This document shows positions 42,295-53,635 of a stretch of 64,000 nucleotides of DNA, in pieces. The position numbers were made by a program, and so were the translations under genes. The stretch is taken from the NCBI GenBank assembly GCA_016195805.1, contig JACPYT010000004.1:1-64000 (forward strand). The letters run 5' to 3'. The notes below the pieces were generated by a model. That model saw only the letters and a list, made by a program, of their open reading frames with translations. It was not told the DNA's origin and searched no databases. Within the stretch, counting starts at the first letter, position 1, and the number at the start of each line of letters is the position of its first letter. The stretch is from Hydrogenophilales bacterium (GTDB lineage: Bacteria > Pseudomonadota > Gammaproteobacteria > Burkholderiales > Thiobacillaceae).

Positions 42295-42893
42295 AAACCG
42301 GTCTTTCCCTGATTGCCCTTGTTCTTGCGCTGGGCGGCTGCGTCAATTTCGGCCAGAGTGGCAACGCGCCCGGCGTGGTGTATTACGTTCTGGACGACGC
42401 CGGGCATGCTGCCACGTCAGCCCCGGCGCCAGCCGACGCGCCGACGCTGCTGGTACTCGATACCACCACCGGCGGTTTTTACGACAGCGACCAGCTCGTC
42501 TTCAGCCGCAGTGCCGGCACCCGCGGCCAGTACCAGTTTGCACGCTGGACCGAGCGCCCAGGTAAGCGCTTTGCCGATCTCCTGCGTGCCCGTCTCGACA
42601 GTCTCGGGCGCTATCGCGTCGCGCCCGCAGGTGGCTACGTGCGTGGCGACCTGATGCTGGATACCCGGCTGGTCGAGTTCTATCACGACGCCACCAGCGA
42701 GCCGGGGCAGGTGCGGCTGGAACTGCGCGCCGAACTGGTGGACCTGAAACAGCGCAGATTGCTGGGCCGCCATACATTTGAACAGAAGGTCCCGCTGACG
42801 ACCTACGATGCTGCCGGTGCCGCCCGGGCCTCCAGCCAGGCGGTCGGCCGCGTGCTGGACGACCTGGGCGCCTGGCTCGCACCCTTCAAATAA
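42291..42893 (+). CDS. ABC transport auxiliary lipoprotein (PqiC-like)
   Basis: This 200-residue lipoprotein (lipobox LGGC, Cys17) has the ABC_trans_aux layout: YYVLDD strand, a conserved DLLRARLDSLGRY helix, and a C-terminal YDAAGAARASSQAVGRVLDDL helix. PqiC-type proteins sit on the outer membrane and receive the MCE tunnel. It takes the place of MlaC/MlaA in this operon, suggesting a Pqi-like arrangement with an Mla-like pump. ATGA overlap with the MCE gene. Confidence 0.88.
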   Translation: MKTGLSLIALVLALGGCVNFGQSGNAPGVVYYVLDDAGHAATSAPAPADAPTLLVLDTTTGGFYDSDQLVFSRSAGTRGQYQFARWTERPGKRFADLLRARLDSLGRYRVAPAGGYVRGDLMLDTRLVEFYHDATSEPGQVRLELRAELVDLKQRRLLGRHTFEQKVPLTTYDAAGAARASSQAVGRVLDDLGAWLAPFK

Positions 42894-42941
42894 GCGCCTA
42901 GAATTCAGACAGCAGCCCCCCACAACAAAAGGAGAGAGACC

Positions 42942-43370
42942 ATGAAGCGCCTGCTAGCCACCCTGTGCCTGTGTTCCGTCGCGGTCGTCGCCCACGCCGA
43001 AATATCGCAAAAATTCGGACCGCTCGAAGTTCATTACAATGCCATCACCACCGACGAGTTGCTGCCCGAAGTCGCCCGCACCTACAAGATCGAGCGCAGC
43101 AAGACGCGCGGCCTGCTGACGATGTCGGTGCTGAAGCAGAACAAGGTCGGCGTGCCCTCCCCCATTCCGGCCAAGATCAGCGTCTACTTCACCAACGTCA
43201 CCCAGCAGCTGGCCAACGTGACCATGCGCGAAATCAAGGAGGGTACCGCGATCTACTACCTGGGCGAATTCCGCGTCGCGCCGCCCGACACCCTGAAATT
43301 CAACGCCACCGTCGAAGTGCCAGGCGAACCGAAGCACGAAATGACCTTCGAGCAGCAGTTCTACAAGTAG
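42942..43370 (+). CDS. DUF4426-type periplasmic protein
   Basis: This 142-residue protein has a signal peptide (to about residue 19, VVAHA). The mature part matches the DUF4426 pattern: KFGPLEVHYNA, ELLPEVARTYKIERSKTRGLLTMSVL and a late EGTAIYYLGEF. Function unknown. Members lie near methionine genes in Pseudomonas, and here metA is five genes upstream on the same strand. Ribosome binding site AAAGGAGAG. A terminator follows, so it ends this run of genes. Confidence 0.85.
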   Translation: MKRLLATLCLCSVAVVAHAEISQKFGPLEVHYNAITTDELLPEVARTYKIERSKTRGLLTMSVLKQNKVGVPSPIPAKISVYFTNVTQQLANVTMREIKEGTAIYYLGEFRVAPPDTLKFNATVEVPGEPKHEMTFEQQFYK

Positions 43371-43384
43371 GCCTGCCCATCCAG

Positions 43385-43406
43385 CAGCCCCGTCCGGGGT
43401 TGTTTT
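43385..43406 (+). terminator. Terminator after the DUF4426 gene
   Basis: A GC-rich hairpin (AGCCCC-GTCC-GGGGTT) is followed by GTTTTC, 15 bases after the stop codon. Confidence 0.6.
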
Positions 43407-43436
43407 CTTGCAGGACTGCGGTAGCGCGGCCTGGGC

Positions 43437-44117
43437 TCAGGCGTTGAAAAATGCGGAATACGCGAGCCGCAGCAGACCCCATACGCCAAAGCCTGCGACC
43501 ATCAGCCCCGCCGCCCGGCGCACCCACCGTTGCTGCATGAACGGCTGCATCTGCCGGGCGAACAGGCCCATGCCCAGCAGGTTCGGCAGCGTCCCGAGGC
43601 CGAAAGCCAGCATCAGCGCCGCGCCCGAGGTGGCGCTGCCGGCCGCCAGCGCCGACACCAGCACCGAATACACCAGCCCGCACGGCAGCCAGCCCCAGGC
43701 CATGCCGGCCAGCAGCGCCTGCGGCAGCGACTTCACCGGCAGCAGCTTCTGGAACAGCGGCTTCACCCGACGCCACACAGACCCGCCGGCGCGCTCGAAT
43801 ACCAGAACCCATTGATTGAACCCGGCCAGATACAGGCCGAGCAGGATCATCACCACCTGCGCCAGCCCATACAGCAGGGTTTGAACCGGCATGAATTCCG
43901 CCAGCTTGAGCGAGGCGCCGAGCGTGCCGGCCAGTGCGCCGAATAGCACATACGACGACACCCGCCCCAGGTTGTAGGCCAGATGCAGCCTGAACGGCGG
44001 CGTGCTGCCGTCGGCGCGGAAGGAAAACGCCGCCACGATGCCGCCGCACATACCGACGCAGTGAACCCCACCGAGCAGGCCGGCGAGCAGGGCGGTGAGC
44101 AGGGAAAATTCGATCAT
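43437..44117 (-). CDS. SafE/UreH-type membrane protein
   Basis: This 226-residue protein has six or seven membrane helices and the signature GGVHCVGMCGGI near residue 18. A second half opens with GMAWGWLPCGLVYS. The pattern with two cysteine-containing helices is that of the sulfite-exporter SafE / urease-accessory UreH transmembrane family, related to DsbD/CcdA. Members move sulfur compounds, metals or electrons; the substrate here is open. ATG at 44117; its first codon overlaps the AmpG stop by four bases, so the two are co-translated. Confidence 0.82.
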   Translation of the reverse strand: MIEFSLLTALLAGLLGGVHCVGMCGGIVAAFSFRADGSTPPFRLHLAYNLGRVSSYVLFGALAGTLGASLKLAEFMPVQTLLYGLAQVVMILLGLYLAGFNQWVLVFERAGGSVWRRVKPLFQKLLPVKSLPQALLAGMAWGWLPCGLVYSVLVSALAAGSATSGAALMLAFGLGTLPNLLGMGLFARQMQPFMQQRWVRRAAGLMVAGFGVWGLLRLAYSAFFNA

Positions 44118-45631
44118 GCCGGACTGGCGCGATCCACGTCGGTTTCGGCCAGACGGGTGATGGCTTTGCGCATGCGCCACACCATATACAGTCCCGGCAA
44201 TCCGAGCACGACCGCCAGCACGAAGAACGCGGGCCAGCCGATGGACTCGGACAGCACGCCCGCCAGCGGGCTGATGTAGATGCGCCCGACAGCCGCCAGC
44301 GCCGACAGCAGCGCGTAATGCGTGGCTGTGTAGCGGTGGTTGCACAGGCTCATCAGCAGCGCCACAAATGCCGCAGTGCCCATGCCGCTGGTGATGTTCT
44401 CGGCGGCGATGGCAAACATCAGCAAGCCGTCGATGTCGGCGGGCTGCTTGAGCGCCACAATGCCCCAGTCGAACGGCGCCAGCGTAAATCCGCCCCAGGC
44501 GCCCTTGCCGGATACGGCCAGCGCCCAGAAACCGAAGTTGGCGAACATCTGAAGCACGCCAAATATCAGCAGCGCGCGATACAGCGTCAGGCGCAACATC
44601 AGCGCGCCGGCGATCAGCGCGCCAAAAATTGTGAGCCAGATGCCGATGATCTTGTTGACGATGCCGACCTCGGCCTGCGTGAATGCCATGCCCTTGATCA
44701 GGAATACCGTGGTCAGGCTGCCGGCGAAGGCGTCGGAGAATTTATACAGCACAATCAGCAGCAGAAATGCCCACGCGCCTGGCTGTGCGAAGTAACTGGT
44801 GAGCGAGCGGTTCAGCGTTTCAAAGCCGGCCTTGTGCGCGGCCCATGCGCCCAGCGGAAGCGCACACATCACCCCCGCCAGAATGAACAGCAGGCGTATC
44901 CATTTGTTCGTATCGTCGGGATCGAGTCCCAATGCCATCAGCGCCCAGCGGCTGACGAAGGCGCCCGCCAGCACGCCCGCCAACAGCGCCAGAAAACCGG
45001 CCAGCTCGCGCAGCGGATTTGAATCCAGCGGCTTCAATATGCCGCTTACCCGTGGCAGCGTCAGCAGCGACACAACTGCCGCCGCCACAAAAATACCCGC
45101 CATCACCCGGTATACCTGTGCCCAGCTGCCCCACTGATCTGCCCAGATCAGGGCGATGCCGCCCGACAGAATCATCGCCAGCCGATAGCCGAATACCGCC
45201 AGCGACGAACCCAGGCCGCGTTCATTGGGAAGCAGCACGTCGGTACGGTACGCGTCGATCACCACATCCTGCGAGGCGGAAAAGAAGGCGACGCTTACCG
45301 CCGCCCCGGCAAACAACAGAGGAGTCGCTGCGGGAGACATGCCGGCCATCCAGTACAACGCGCTGGCCAGCAGGAGCTGCGTGAGCACCAGCCAACCCCG
45401 CCGCCGTCCCAGCAGCGGGAGCTCAAAGCGGTCCATCAGCGGCGCCCACAAAAACTTGAAGGTATACGGCACGCCGACCAGGCCGAGGAATCCGATCGTC
45501 GCGATATCCACGCCCGCCACCGAAAGCCAGGCCTGCATGGCTTGCCCCGTCAGCGCCAGCGGCAGGCCCGAGGCAAAGCCCAGCAACAGGACAGCCAGCA
45601 GGCGATGCGTGGCAGCGAATTTAGAAGGCAT
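44114..45631 (-). CDS. ampG: AmpG-like muropeptide permease (MFS)
   Basis: This 505-residue MFS protein has 12 to 14 helices. AmpG-type landmarks are the opening GFASGLPLALTGQAMQAWL, the first-loop GVPYTFKFLWAPLMDR and SASQDVVIDAYRTD. AmpG brings anhydro-muropeptides from wall turnover into the cytoplasm for recycling and signals beta-lactamase induction in some species. The length of the C-terminal helix region is in the normal range. It fits with the peptidoglycan genes further right, though not in the same operon. Confidence 0.9.
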   Translation of the reverse strand: MPSKFAATHRLLAVLLLGFASGLPLALTGQAMQAWLSVAGVDIATIGFLGLVGVPYTFKFLWAPLMDRFELPLLGRRRGWLVLTQLLLASALYWMAGMSPAATPLLFAGAAVSVAFFSASQDVVIDAYRTDVLLPNERGLGSSLAVFGYRLAMILSGGIALIWADQWGSWAQVYRVMAGIFVAAAVVSLLTLPRVSGILKPLDSNPLRELAGFLALLAGVLAGAFVSRWALMALGLDPDDTNKWIRLLFILAGVMCALPLGAWAAHKAGFETLNRSLTSYFAQPGAWAFLLLIVLYKFSDAFAGSLTTVFLIKGMAFTQAEVGIVNKIIGIWLTIFGALIAGALMLRLTLYRALLIFGVLQMFANFGFWALAVSGKGAWGGFTLAPFDWGIVALKQPADIDGLLMFAIAAENITSGMGTAAFVALLMSLCNHRYTATHYALLSALAAVGRIYISPLAGVLSESIGWPAFFVLAVVLGLPGLYMVWRMRKAITRLAETDVDRASPA

Positions 45632-45710
45632 GGTCAGGATGTAGGCGGTTCTGGGCGTACTGCGACATGATCACGCAGCCATGCGGCCCCGGATGCCTGG
45701 TCGTCGCTCG

Positions 45711-46505
45711 TCATAGTGCGTAATCGTAATCGACGATCAGCGGCGCGTGGTCGGAAAAGCGTTGGTCCTTGTAGACGCTTGCGGAGACGGCCTTGGCGGC
45801 GATGCCGGGGGTGGCGATCTGATAGTCGATGCGCCAGCCGACGTTCTTGGCCCAGGCCTGGCCGCGGTTGCTCCACCATGTGTAGGCCTCGCCGGTGTGA
45901 TCGGGATAGAGACTGCGGTAGACGTCGACCCAGCCGAGCTCGTCGAACAGGCGCGTCATCCAGGCGCGCTCCTCGGGCAGGAAGCCGGAGTTCTTCTGGT
46001 TGGATTTCCAGTTTTTGAGGTCGATCTCGCGATGGGCGATGTTCCAGTCGCCGCAGATGACGATCTCGCGGCCTGACTTGATCAGCGCTTCGAGGTGCGG
46101 GAAGAAGACGTCGAGGAAGCGGAACTTGGCCTGCTGGCGTTCCTCGCTGCTGGAGCCGGACGGCTGGTAGAGCGAGATGACGGCAAGCTTGCCACCGCTT
46201 TGATTATCAAAGCCGGCCTCGATGTAGCGGCCCTCGGCGTCGAATTCGGGCACGTTCAGGCCTTCGACGATGCGTTGCGGGAGTTGGCGGGTATAGACGC
46301 CGACACCGCTGTAGCCTTTCTTCTCGGCGTAGTGGAAGGCGCCGCTCAAACCATCGCACGTCACGAACTCGGGCCTGAGGTCGGCGGCCTGAGCCTTGAG
46401 CTCCTGCACGCAGACGACGTCGGCGTGTTGCGTGGGCAGCCAATCGAAGAAGCCCTTGGTGGTGGCGGAACGGATGCCGTTGAGGTTGGCCGATATAATT
46501 CGCAT
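45711..46505 (-). CDS. xthA: Exodeoxyribonuclease III
   Basis: This 264-residue enzyme of the EEP nuclease family repairs abasic sites and trims 3' blocks. Conserved blocks are NLNGIRSA (Asn), VQELKA (metal Glu), the GVGVYTR stretch, GDWNIAHREIDLKN, RIDYQI and the C-terminal SDHAPL (catalytic His). All are present. The start ATG is 46505, only 27 bases from the divergent pyrE start. The frame is open further upstream but this lies over pyrE and has no family match. Confidence 0.95.
   Translation of the reverse strand: MRIISANLNGIRSATTKGFFDWLPTQHADVVCVQELKAQAADLRPEFVTCDGLSGAFHYAEKKGYSGVGVYTRQLPQRIVEGLNVPEFDAEGRYIEAGFDNQSGGKLAVISLYQPSGSSSEERQQAKFRFLDVFFPHLEALIKSGREIVICGDWNIAHREIDLKNWKSNQKNSGFLPEERAWMTRLFDELGWVDVYRSLYPDHTGEAYTWWSNRGQAWAKNVGWRIDYQIATPGIAAKAVSASVYKDQRFSDHAPLIVDYDYAL
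46494..46499 (+). promoter_or_regulatory. -10 hexamer for pyrE
   Basis: A perfect TATAAT lies 33 bases before the pyrE ATG, within the first codons of the divergent exonuclease gene. No good -35 hexamer is seen, so it would be a weak or assisted promoter. Confidence 0.4.
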
Positions 46506-46532
46506 CAAGATTGATTCAAGAAGTCCAGAAAA

Positions 46533-47171
46533 ATGTCCGATTACAAAGCCGAGTTTGTGGAGTTCGCCATCGCTTCGAACGTATTGTGTTTTGGCGAGTT
46601 CAAGACCAAGGCGGGGCGCATGAGCCCCTACTTTTTTAATGCGGGGCTGTTCAACGACGGCGACAAGCTGAAACGGCTGGGCGAATTTTACGCGAAAGCC
46701 ATCGTCGATTCGGAGATCGCCTTCGACGTGCTGTTCGGGCCGGCCTACAAGGGCATTCCGCTGGCGGCGAGCATAGCGATCGCGCTGGCGGGCATGGGCA
46801 GGAACGTGCCGTACGCCTACAACCGCAAGGAAGCCAAGGATCACGGCGAGGGCGGCACGGTGGTCGGCGCTAGGCTGCAGGGCCGGGTGCTGATCGTCGA
46901 CGATGTGATTTCGGCGGGCACCTCGGTGCGCGAGTCGGTGGACCTGATCCGCAGCGCCGGCGCCGAGCCGGCCGGGGTGGTGATCGCGCTGGACCGTATG
47001 GAACGCGGCACCGGCGACACGTCGGCGGTGCAGGAAGTGCGGGAGCAATATGGCATTCCGGTGGTGGCGGTGGCCACGCTGGACAATCTGGTGGAGTTTC
47101 TGGAACGCGATGCAAACCGACAAACTGAATTGCAGGCCGTGGCAGCTTACCGTGCAACGTACGGCGTTTAG
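46533..47171 (+). CDS. pyrE: Orotate phosphoribosyltransferase
   Basis: This 212-residue cytoplasmic enzyme joins orotate to PRPP to make OMP in pyrimidine synthesis. The PRPP loop [13 protein letters not shown] is at about 120-132, and the flexible loop with Lys/His ([13 protein letters not shown]) at about 93-106 is complete. Length matches E. coli PyrE (213). It is divergent from the exonuclease gene. The following DUF4124 gene starts inside its last codons. Confidence 0.96.
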   Translation: MSDYKAEFVEFAIASNVLCFGEFKTKAGRMSPYFFNAGLFNDGDKLKRLGEFYAKAIVDSEIAFDVLFGPAYKGIPLAASIAIALAGMGRNVPYAYNRKEAKDHGEGGTVVGARLQGRVLIVDDVISAGTSVRESVDLIRSAGAEPAGVVIALDRMERGTGDTSAVQEVREQYGIPVVAVATLDNLVEFLERDANRQTELQAVAAYRATYGV

Positions 47172-47754
47172 CGCGCTGACTGCCGTCGTGTTGCTGGCCG
47201 CAGGCCCGGCGCAGGCCGGGATGTATCGCTGGGTGGATGGCAATGGCCGCGTGCATTACGGCGACACCCTGCCGCCGACCTACCAGAAGAGCGGCGCCGC
47301 CGAGATGAGCAAGCAGGGCAACATCATCAAGCGCACGCAATCCGAGGCGGAACGCAAGGCCGAGGCCGAGCATCAGGCCGAGCAGAAGCGCATCCAGGCC
47401 GAGCAGCAGAGGCAGGCGCAACTCGATCGCGCATTGACCCAGACCTATACCACCGAAGCGGAGATCGACCTGGCACGCGACCGCGCGCTGGAGAATTACA
47501 AGCTGATGAACCGGGGTGCCGAAATACGGGCCAGTGCGGTCGAGGCCAATCTGGCCGATCTGCGCGGACGCATCGCGAACATACAAAAGGAGGGCCGCAA
47601 GGTTGGACGCAACCTGCAGGAGCAGCTGGATCAGGCCGTCCGGGAAAGCCAGGAACTGCAGCGGACCATCCAGAACAACCAGGCCGCCATGGATCAGGTG
47701 CGCGAGAAATATGCCGCGGACAAGGTGCGCTTCCGCGAGCTGACGGGCAAGTAA
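47110..47754 (+). CDS. Periplasmic DUF4124-type protein with coiled coil
   Basis: This protein has a signal peptide (ending GPAQA), then the DUF4124 motif [20 protein letters not shown] long charged helix follows ([20 protein letters not shown] and on) that is probably a coiled coil. DUF4124 proteins are envelope proteins of unknown role. From ATG 47110 it has 214 residues and overlaps pyrE by 62 bases in another frame. A GTG at 47152 is an alternative start that would shorten the basic lead of the signal peptide. I favour neither strongly. Confidence 0.8.
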   Translation: MQTDKLNCRPWQLTVQRTAFSALTAVVLLAAGPAQAGMYRWVDGNGRVHYGDTLPPTYQKSGAAEMSKQGNIIKRTQSEAERKAEAEHQAEQKRIQAEQQRQAQLDRALTQTYTTEAEIDLARDRALENYKLMNRGAEIRASAVEANLADLRGRIANIQKEGRKVGRNLQEQLDQAVRESQELQRTIQNNQAAMDQVREKYAADKVRFRELTGK

Positions 47755-47797
47755 CAGGCCGCCTGGTGTTCTGGCGGTGCTTCAGGACCCACACCCT

Positions 47798-47826
47798 GCG
47801 CTGACCGGGGCTTGCCCGGCCAGCGC
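47798..47826. terminator. Strong hairpin between convergent DUF4124 and gatB genes
   Basis: Arms GCGCTGACCGGG and CCCGGCCAGCGC pair with one mismatch around a short loop. No T run follows on either strand. It may still act as a two-way stop or mRNA 3' end. Confidence 0.45.
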
Positions 47827-47835
47827 AACGTCCCA

Positions 47836-49361
<1,526 letters not shown>

Positions 49362-49365
<4 letters not shown>

Positions 49366-50819
49366 TTCAGGCCCTCCGGTTGGCGGCTGTGCCAGTCGGT
49401 GGCGCGCTGGTATTGATGGGCGACGTTGAGCATCTTCGCCTCGGAAAAATAATTTCCAACCAGTTGCAGGCCGATCGGCAGACCCTTGGCATCGAAGCCG
49501 CAGGGCAAGCTCATGCCGGGCAGGCCGGCGAGGTTGGCGGGGATGGTGTAGAGATCGTTCAGATACATTTCCACCGGGTCGTCGGACTTCTCGCCCAGCT
49601 TGAACGCGGTGCCGGGCGCGGTGGGGCCGAGGATGACGTCGCAGGACTTGAACGCTTCGTTGAAATCGTCGGCGATCAGGCGGCGGATCTTCTGCGCCTG
49701 CAGGTAATAGGCGTCGTAGTAGCCATGCGACAGCACGTAGGCGCCGATCAGGATGCGGCGCTTCACTTCCGCGCCGAAGCCCTGCGCACGGGTCTTTGAA
49801 TACATGTCGTTCAGGTCGGTGTACTCCGGCGCACGGTAGCCGTAGCGCACGCCGTCGAAGCGCGACAGGTTGGACGAAGCTTCGGCCGGCGCCAGCACGT
49901 AGTAGACGGGAATGGCGAGCTTCGAATTGGCGAGCGAGATTTCGACTGTCGTCGCGCCGAGCTTCTTCAGTTCCTCGACGGCGGCGTCGACCGCAGCCGC
50001 GACTTCATTGTTCAGGCCTTCGGCAAAGAACTCCCTGGGCAGGCCGACGCGCAGGCCGGTCAAAGGCTTGTCGAGGTCGCGCGTGTAATCCTCTTTTTCG
50101 CGGTCGAGACTGGTCGAGTCCTTGGGGTCGAAGCCGGTCATCACGTTCAACAGCAGCGCGCAGTCCTCGGCCGAGGGCGCCATCGGCCCGGCCTGGTCGA
50201 GGCTGGAGGCGAAGGCGATCATGCCGTAGCGCGACACCAGGCCGTAGGTGGGCTTCAGGCCGGTGATGCCGCACAGCGCGGCCGGCTGGCGGATCGAGCC
50301 GCCGGTGTCGGTGCCGGTGGCGGCCGGCGCCATGCGTGCCGCGACGCAGGCCGCGGCGCCACCGGACGAGCCGCCGGGCACGTAGGCGGGGTTCCAGGGA
50401 TTCTTCACCGCGCCAAAGTAGGAGGTTTCGTTCGACGAGCCCATGGCGAACTCGTCCATGTTGGTCTTGCCCAGGCTAGGCATCCCGGCGGCCTTGAAGC
50501 ACTGGATCACGTGGGCGTCGTAGGGCGCGACGAAGTTGTGCAGTATTTTCGAGCCGCAGGTGGTGAGCCAGCCGTCGGTGCAGAAAATGTCCTTGTGGGC
50601 GATCGGCACGCCGGTCAGCGGGCCGGCATTGCCGGCGGCGATGAGAGCGTCGGCGGCGGCGGCTTCAAGCAGCGTGCGTTCAGCGTCCACCGTAATGAAG
50701 GCATTGATGGCCGGGTTCAGCGTGGCGATGCGGTCGAGGTACTGCTGGGCGAGCTCGCGGCTGGAAACCTGTTTGGCCGCCAGCTGCGCGGCGAGCGCGG
50801 AAAGGCTTGCGTCTGGCAT
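49362..50819 (-). CDS. gatA: Aspartyl/glutamyl-tRNA amidotransferase subunit A
   Basis: This 485-residue amidase-signature enzyme releases ammonia from glutamine. The catalytic Lys lies in GVPIAHKD, and the Ser-cis-Ser-Lys site in the GGSSGGAAA and [11 protein letters not shown] stretches. Length is normal. It is the middle gene of gatCAB, two bases after gatC. Confidence 0.97.
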
Positions 50820-50821
50820 GG

Positions 50822-51109
50822 TTATTCGATGACTTTGGGAACGAGATAAAGGCCGTTTTCGACGGCCGGGGCCACGGCCTGGAAGGCGGCATGACGGTCG
50901 GTTTCGGTGACGGCATCTTCGCGCAGGCGCTGATAGACCTCCTGCGCATGCGCCATCGGGGCGATGCCGCGGGTGTCCACCGCCTGCATGGTGGCGATGA
51001 GGCCGAAAATGCTGTTGAGCTGGGCCTGCGTGGCCAGCGCCTCGGCATCGCTGGTTTCTATGCGCGCAAGGCGGGCGATGCGCTTGACGTCGTCCTGGGT
51101 GAGGGACAT
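50822..51109 (-). CDS. gatC: Aspartyl/glutamyl-tRNA amidotransferase subunit C
   Basis: This 95-residue protein stabilises the GatA-GatB complex. The opening [17 protein letters not shown] and the late PKVIE end fit GatC. First gene of gatCAB. It is divergent from mreB, with 104 bases between the two starts. Confidence 0.95.
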   Translation of the reverse strand: MSLTQDDVKRIARLARIETSDAEALATQAQLNSIFGLIATMQAVDTRGIAPMAHAQEVYQRLREDAVTETDRHAAFQAVAPAVENGLYLVPKVIE

Positions 51110-51128
51110 GGTGGAAGCACCTGAATAC

Positions 51129-52257
<1,129 letters not shown>

Positions 52258-52285
52258 ACGCAGCCGCTGTTGACCGGGGCTGCTG

Positions 52286-53131
52286 ATGGCGATGCCGGGC
52301 CAGCTCATGTTCGCCCGCGGGCTGGGGCCGACGGCACGCCTGCTGATCTGGCTCGTGGTCGGCGTCAGTCTGGTGGTGGTCGATGTCCGCTATCACGCGC
52401 TCGATGGCCTGCGCAGCGGGTTTTCCATGCTGCTGCAGCCGGTGCGCGAAGCCATGCGGGTTCCCGGGGAGGTCGCTACCGAGCTCACGGGCTTTTTTAC
52501 CCGTCACCGTCTCCTGCAAAAAGAACGCGATGCGCTCCTGGCTGAGCGGACGCAGCTGCTGGTGGGCGTGAACAACGCGAAGGAACTGGCGCGCGAAAAT
52601 GCCGAATTGCGGAAGCTGTTGAAGCTGCAAACCCGTCCGGGCCAGCAGGTGGTGCATGCCGCCCTGCTGTACCAGGGACACGACTGGTTTGCCCAGCGCC
52701 TCACGCTTGATCAGGGCGGCGGTGCCGGGCTGCGCACCGGCCTGCCGGTGGTCGATGCCGATGGTTTGGTGGGGCAGGTGACCCGGGTGTACCCGGGATC
52801 GAGCGAGGTCACGCTGGTGAGCAGCGCGGAGCAGCTGACGCCGGTGTTCGTCGAGCGCACCGGCCAGCGCGGGCTCGCCGCCGGGACCGGACACGGCCTG
52901 ATGGAACTGCGCTACATGCCGGCGCAGACCGACCTCCGGCCGGGCGACCGCCTGCTGACCTCGGGCATCGACCGGGTGTATCCCGCCGGCATTCCGGTGG
53001 CGACCGTCAATCGCGTATCCCGTTCGCAATCCAGTCCCTATCTGCGGGTGGACTGCCTGCCGCTGGCGGGGCTCGACCGGTCGCGTGGGGTGCTGGTGCT
53101 GATCGCGGAACCCCAGGTGACGGCGCGATGA
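52286..53131 (+). CDS. mreC: Rod-shape protein MreC
   Basis: This 281-residue protein has one N-terminal membrane helix (about 17-35), a short coiled coil (about 70-110, KERDALLAERTQLL) and the beta-rich MreC domain with GLPVVDADGLVGQV and GLMELRYMP. It activates PBP2-RodA in the periplasm. ATG 52286 is 28 bases after mreB; the end overlaps mreD by four bases. Confidence 0.95.
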   Translation: MAMPGQLMFARGLGPTARLLIWLVVGVSLVVVDVRYHALDGLRSGFSMLLQPVREAMRVPGEVATELTGFFTRHRLLQKERDALLAERTQLLVGVNNAKELARENAELRKLLKLQTRPGQQVVHAALLYQGHDWFAQRLTLDQGGGAGLRTGLPVVDADGLVGQVTRVYPGSSEVTLVSSAEQLTPVFVERTGQRGLAAGTGHGLMELRYMPAQTDLRPGDRLLTSGIDRVYPAGIPVATVNRVSRSQSSPYLRVDCLPLAGLDRSRGVLVLIAEPQVTAR

Positions 53132-53628
53132 ACGTGTCTGCCCAGACTCCCGGCAGCTGGCGCCGCATCCTCGGCACCCTGGCCCTGGCGGTGCTGCTGG
53201 AACAGCTGCCCTGGTCGGGCTGGGCGCTGGTCGTGCGGCCGGACTTCGTACTGGTCGGCGTCCTCTTCTGGACGCTGCATCAACCCGCGCGCATCGGTTT
53301 CGGCACGGCATTCTGTCTCGGCCTGCTGGTCGATTTTCAGGATGGCGCTGTGTTCGGCCAGCACGCCATCGCCTATGTGATCGGCGTCTATCTGGTGCTG
53401 TACCTGCGCCTGCGGCTGCTGCAGTTCGACCCGCATCGGCAGGCCGCCCAAATGTTCCCGATCCTGCTGGGCGTGCAGACGGTAGTGCTACTGGTGGGCT
53501 GGCTGGCGGTCAATCCGCCTGCAGGACTGAGCATCCTGATCCCGGTGCTGGGCAGTACCGTGCTGTGGTACCTGGTCGCCCTGTTCGTGCGTCTGTGGCA
53601 TGGCAAGGGCGCGCAGGATCGGGCGTGA
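53128..53628 (+). CDS. mreD: Rod-shape protein MreD
   Basis: This 166-residue membrane protein has five or six helices, with the family motif PDFVLVGVLFW and GLLVDFQDGAVFGQHA near the middle. It works with MreC in the elongasome. ATGA overlap with mreC, and the stop lies seven bases before mrdA. Confidence 0.93.
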   Translation: MNVSAQTPGSWRRILGTLALAVLLEQLPWSGWALVVRPDFVLVGVLFWTLHQPARIGFGTAFCLGLLVDFQDGAVFGQHAIAYVIGVYLVLYLRLRLLQFDPHRQAAQMFPILLGVQTVVLLVGWLAVNPPAGLSILIPVLGSTVLWYLVALFVRLWHGKGAQDRA

Positions 53629-53635
53629 GCCGGAC

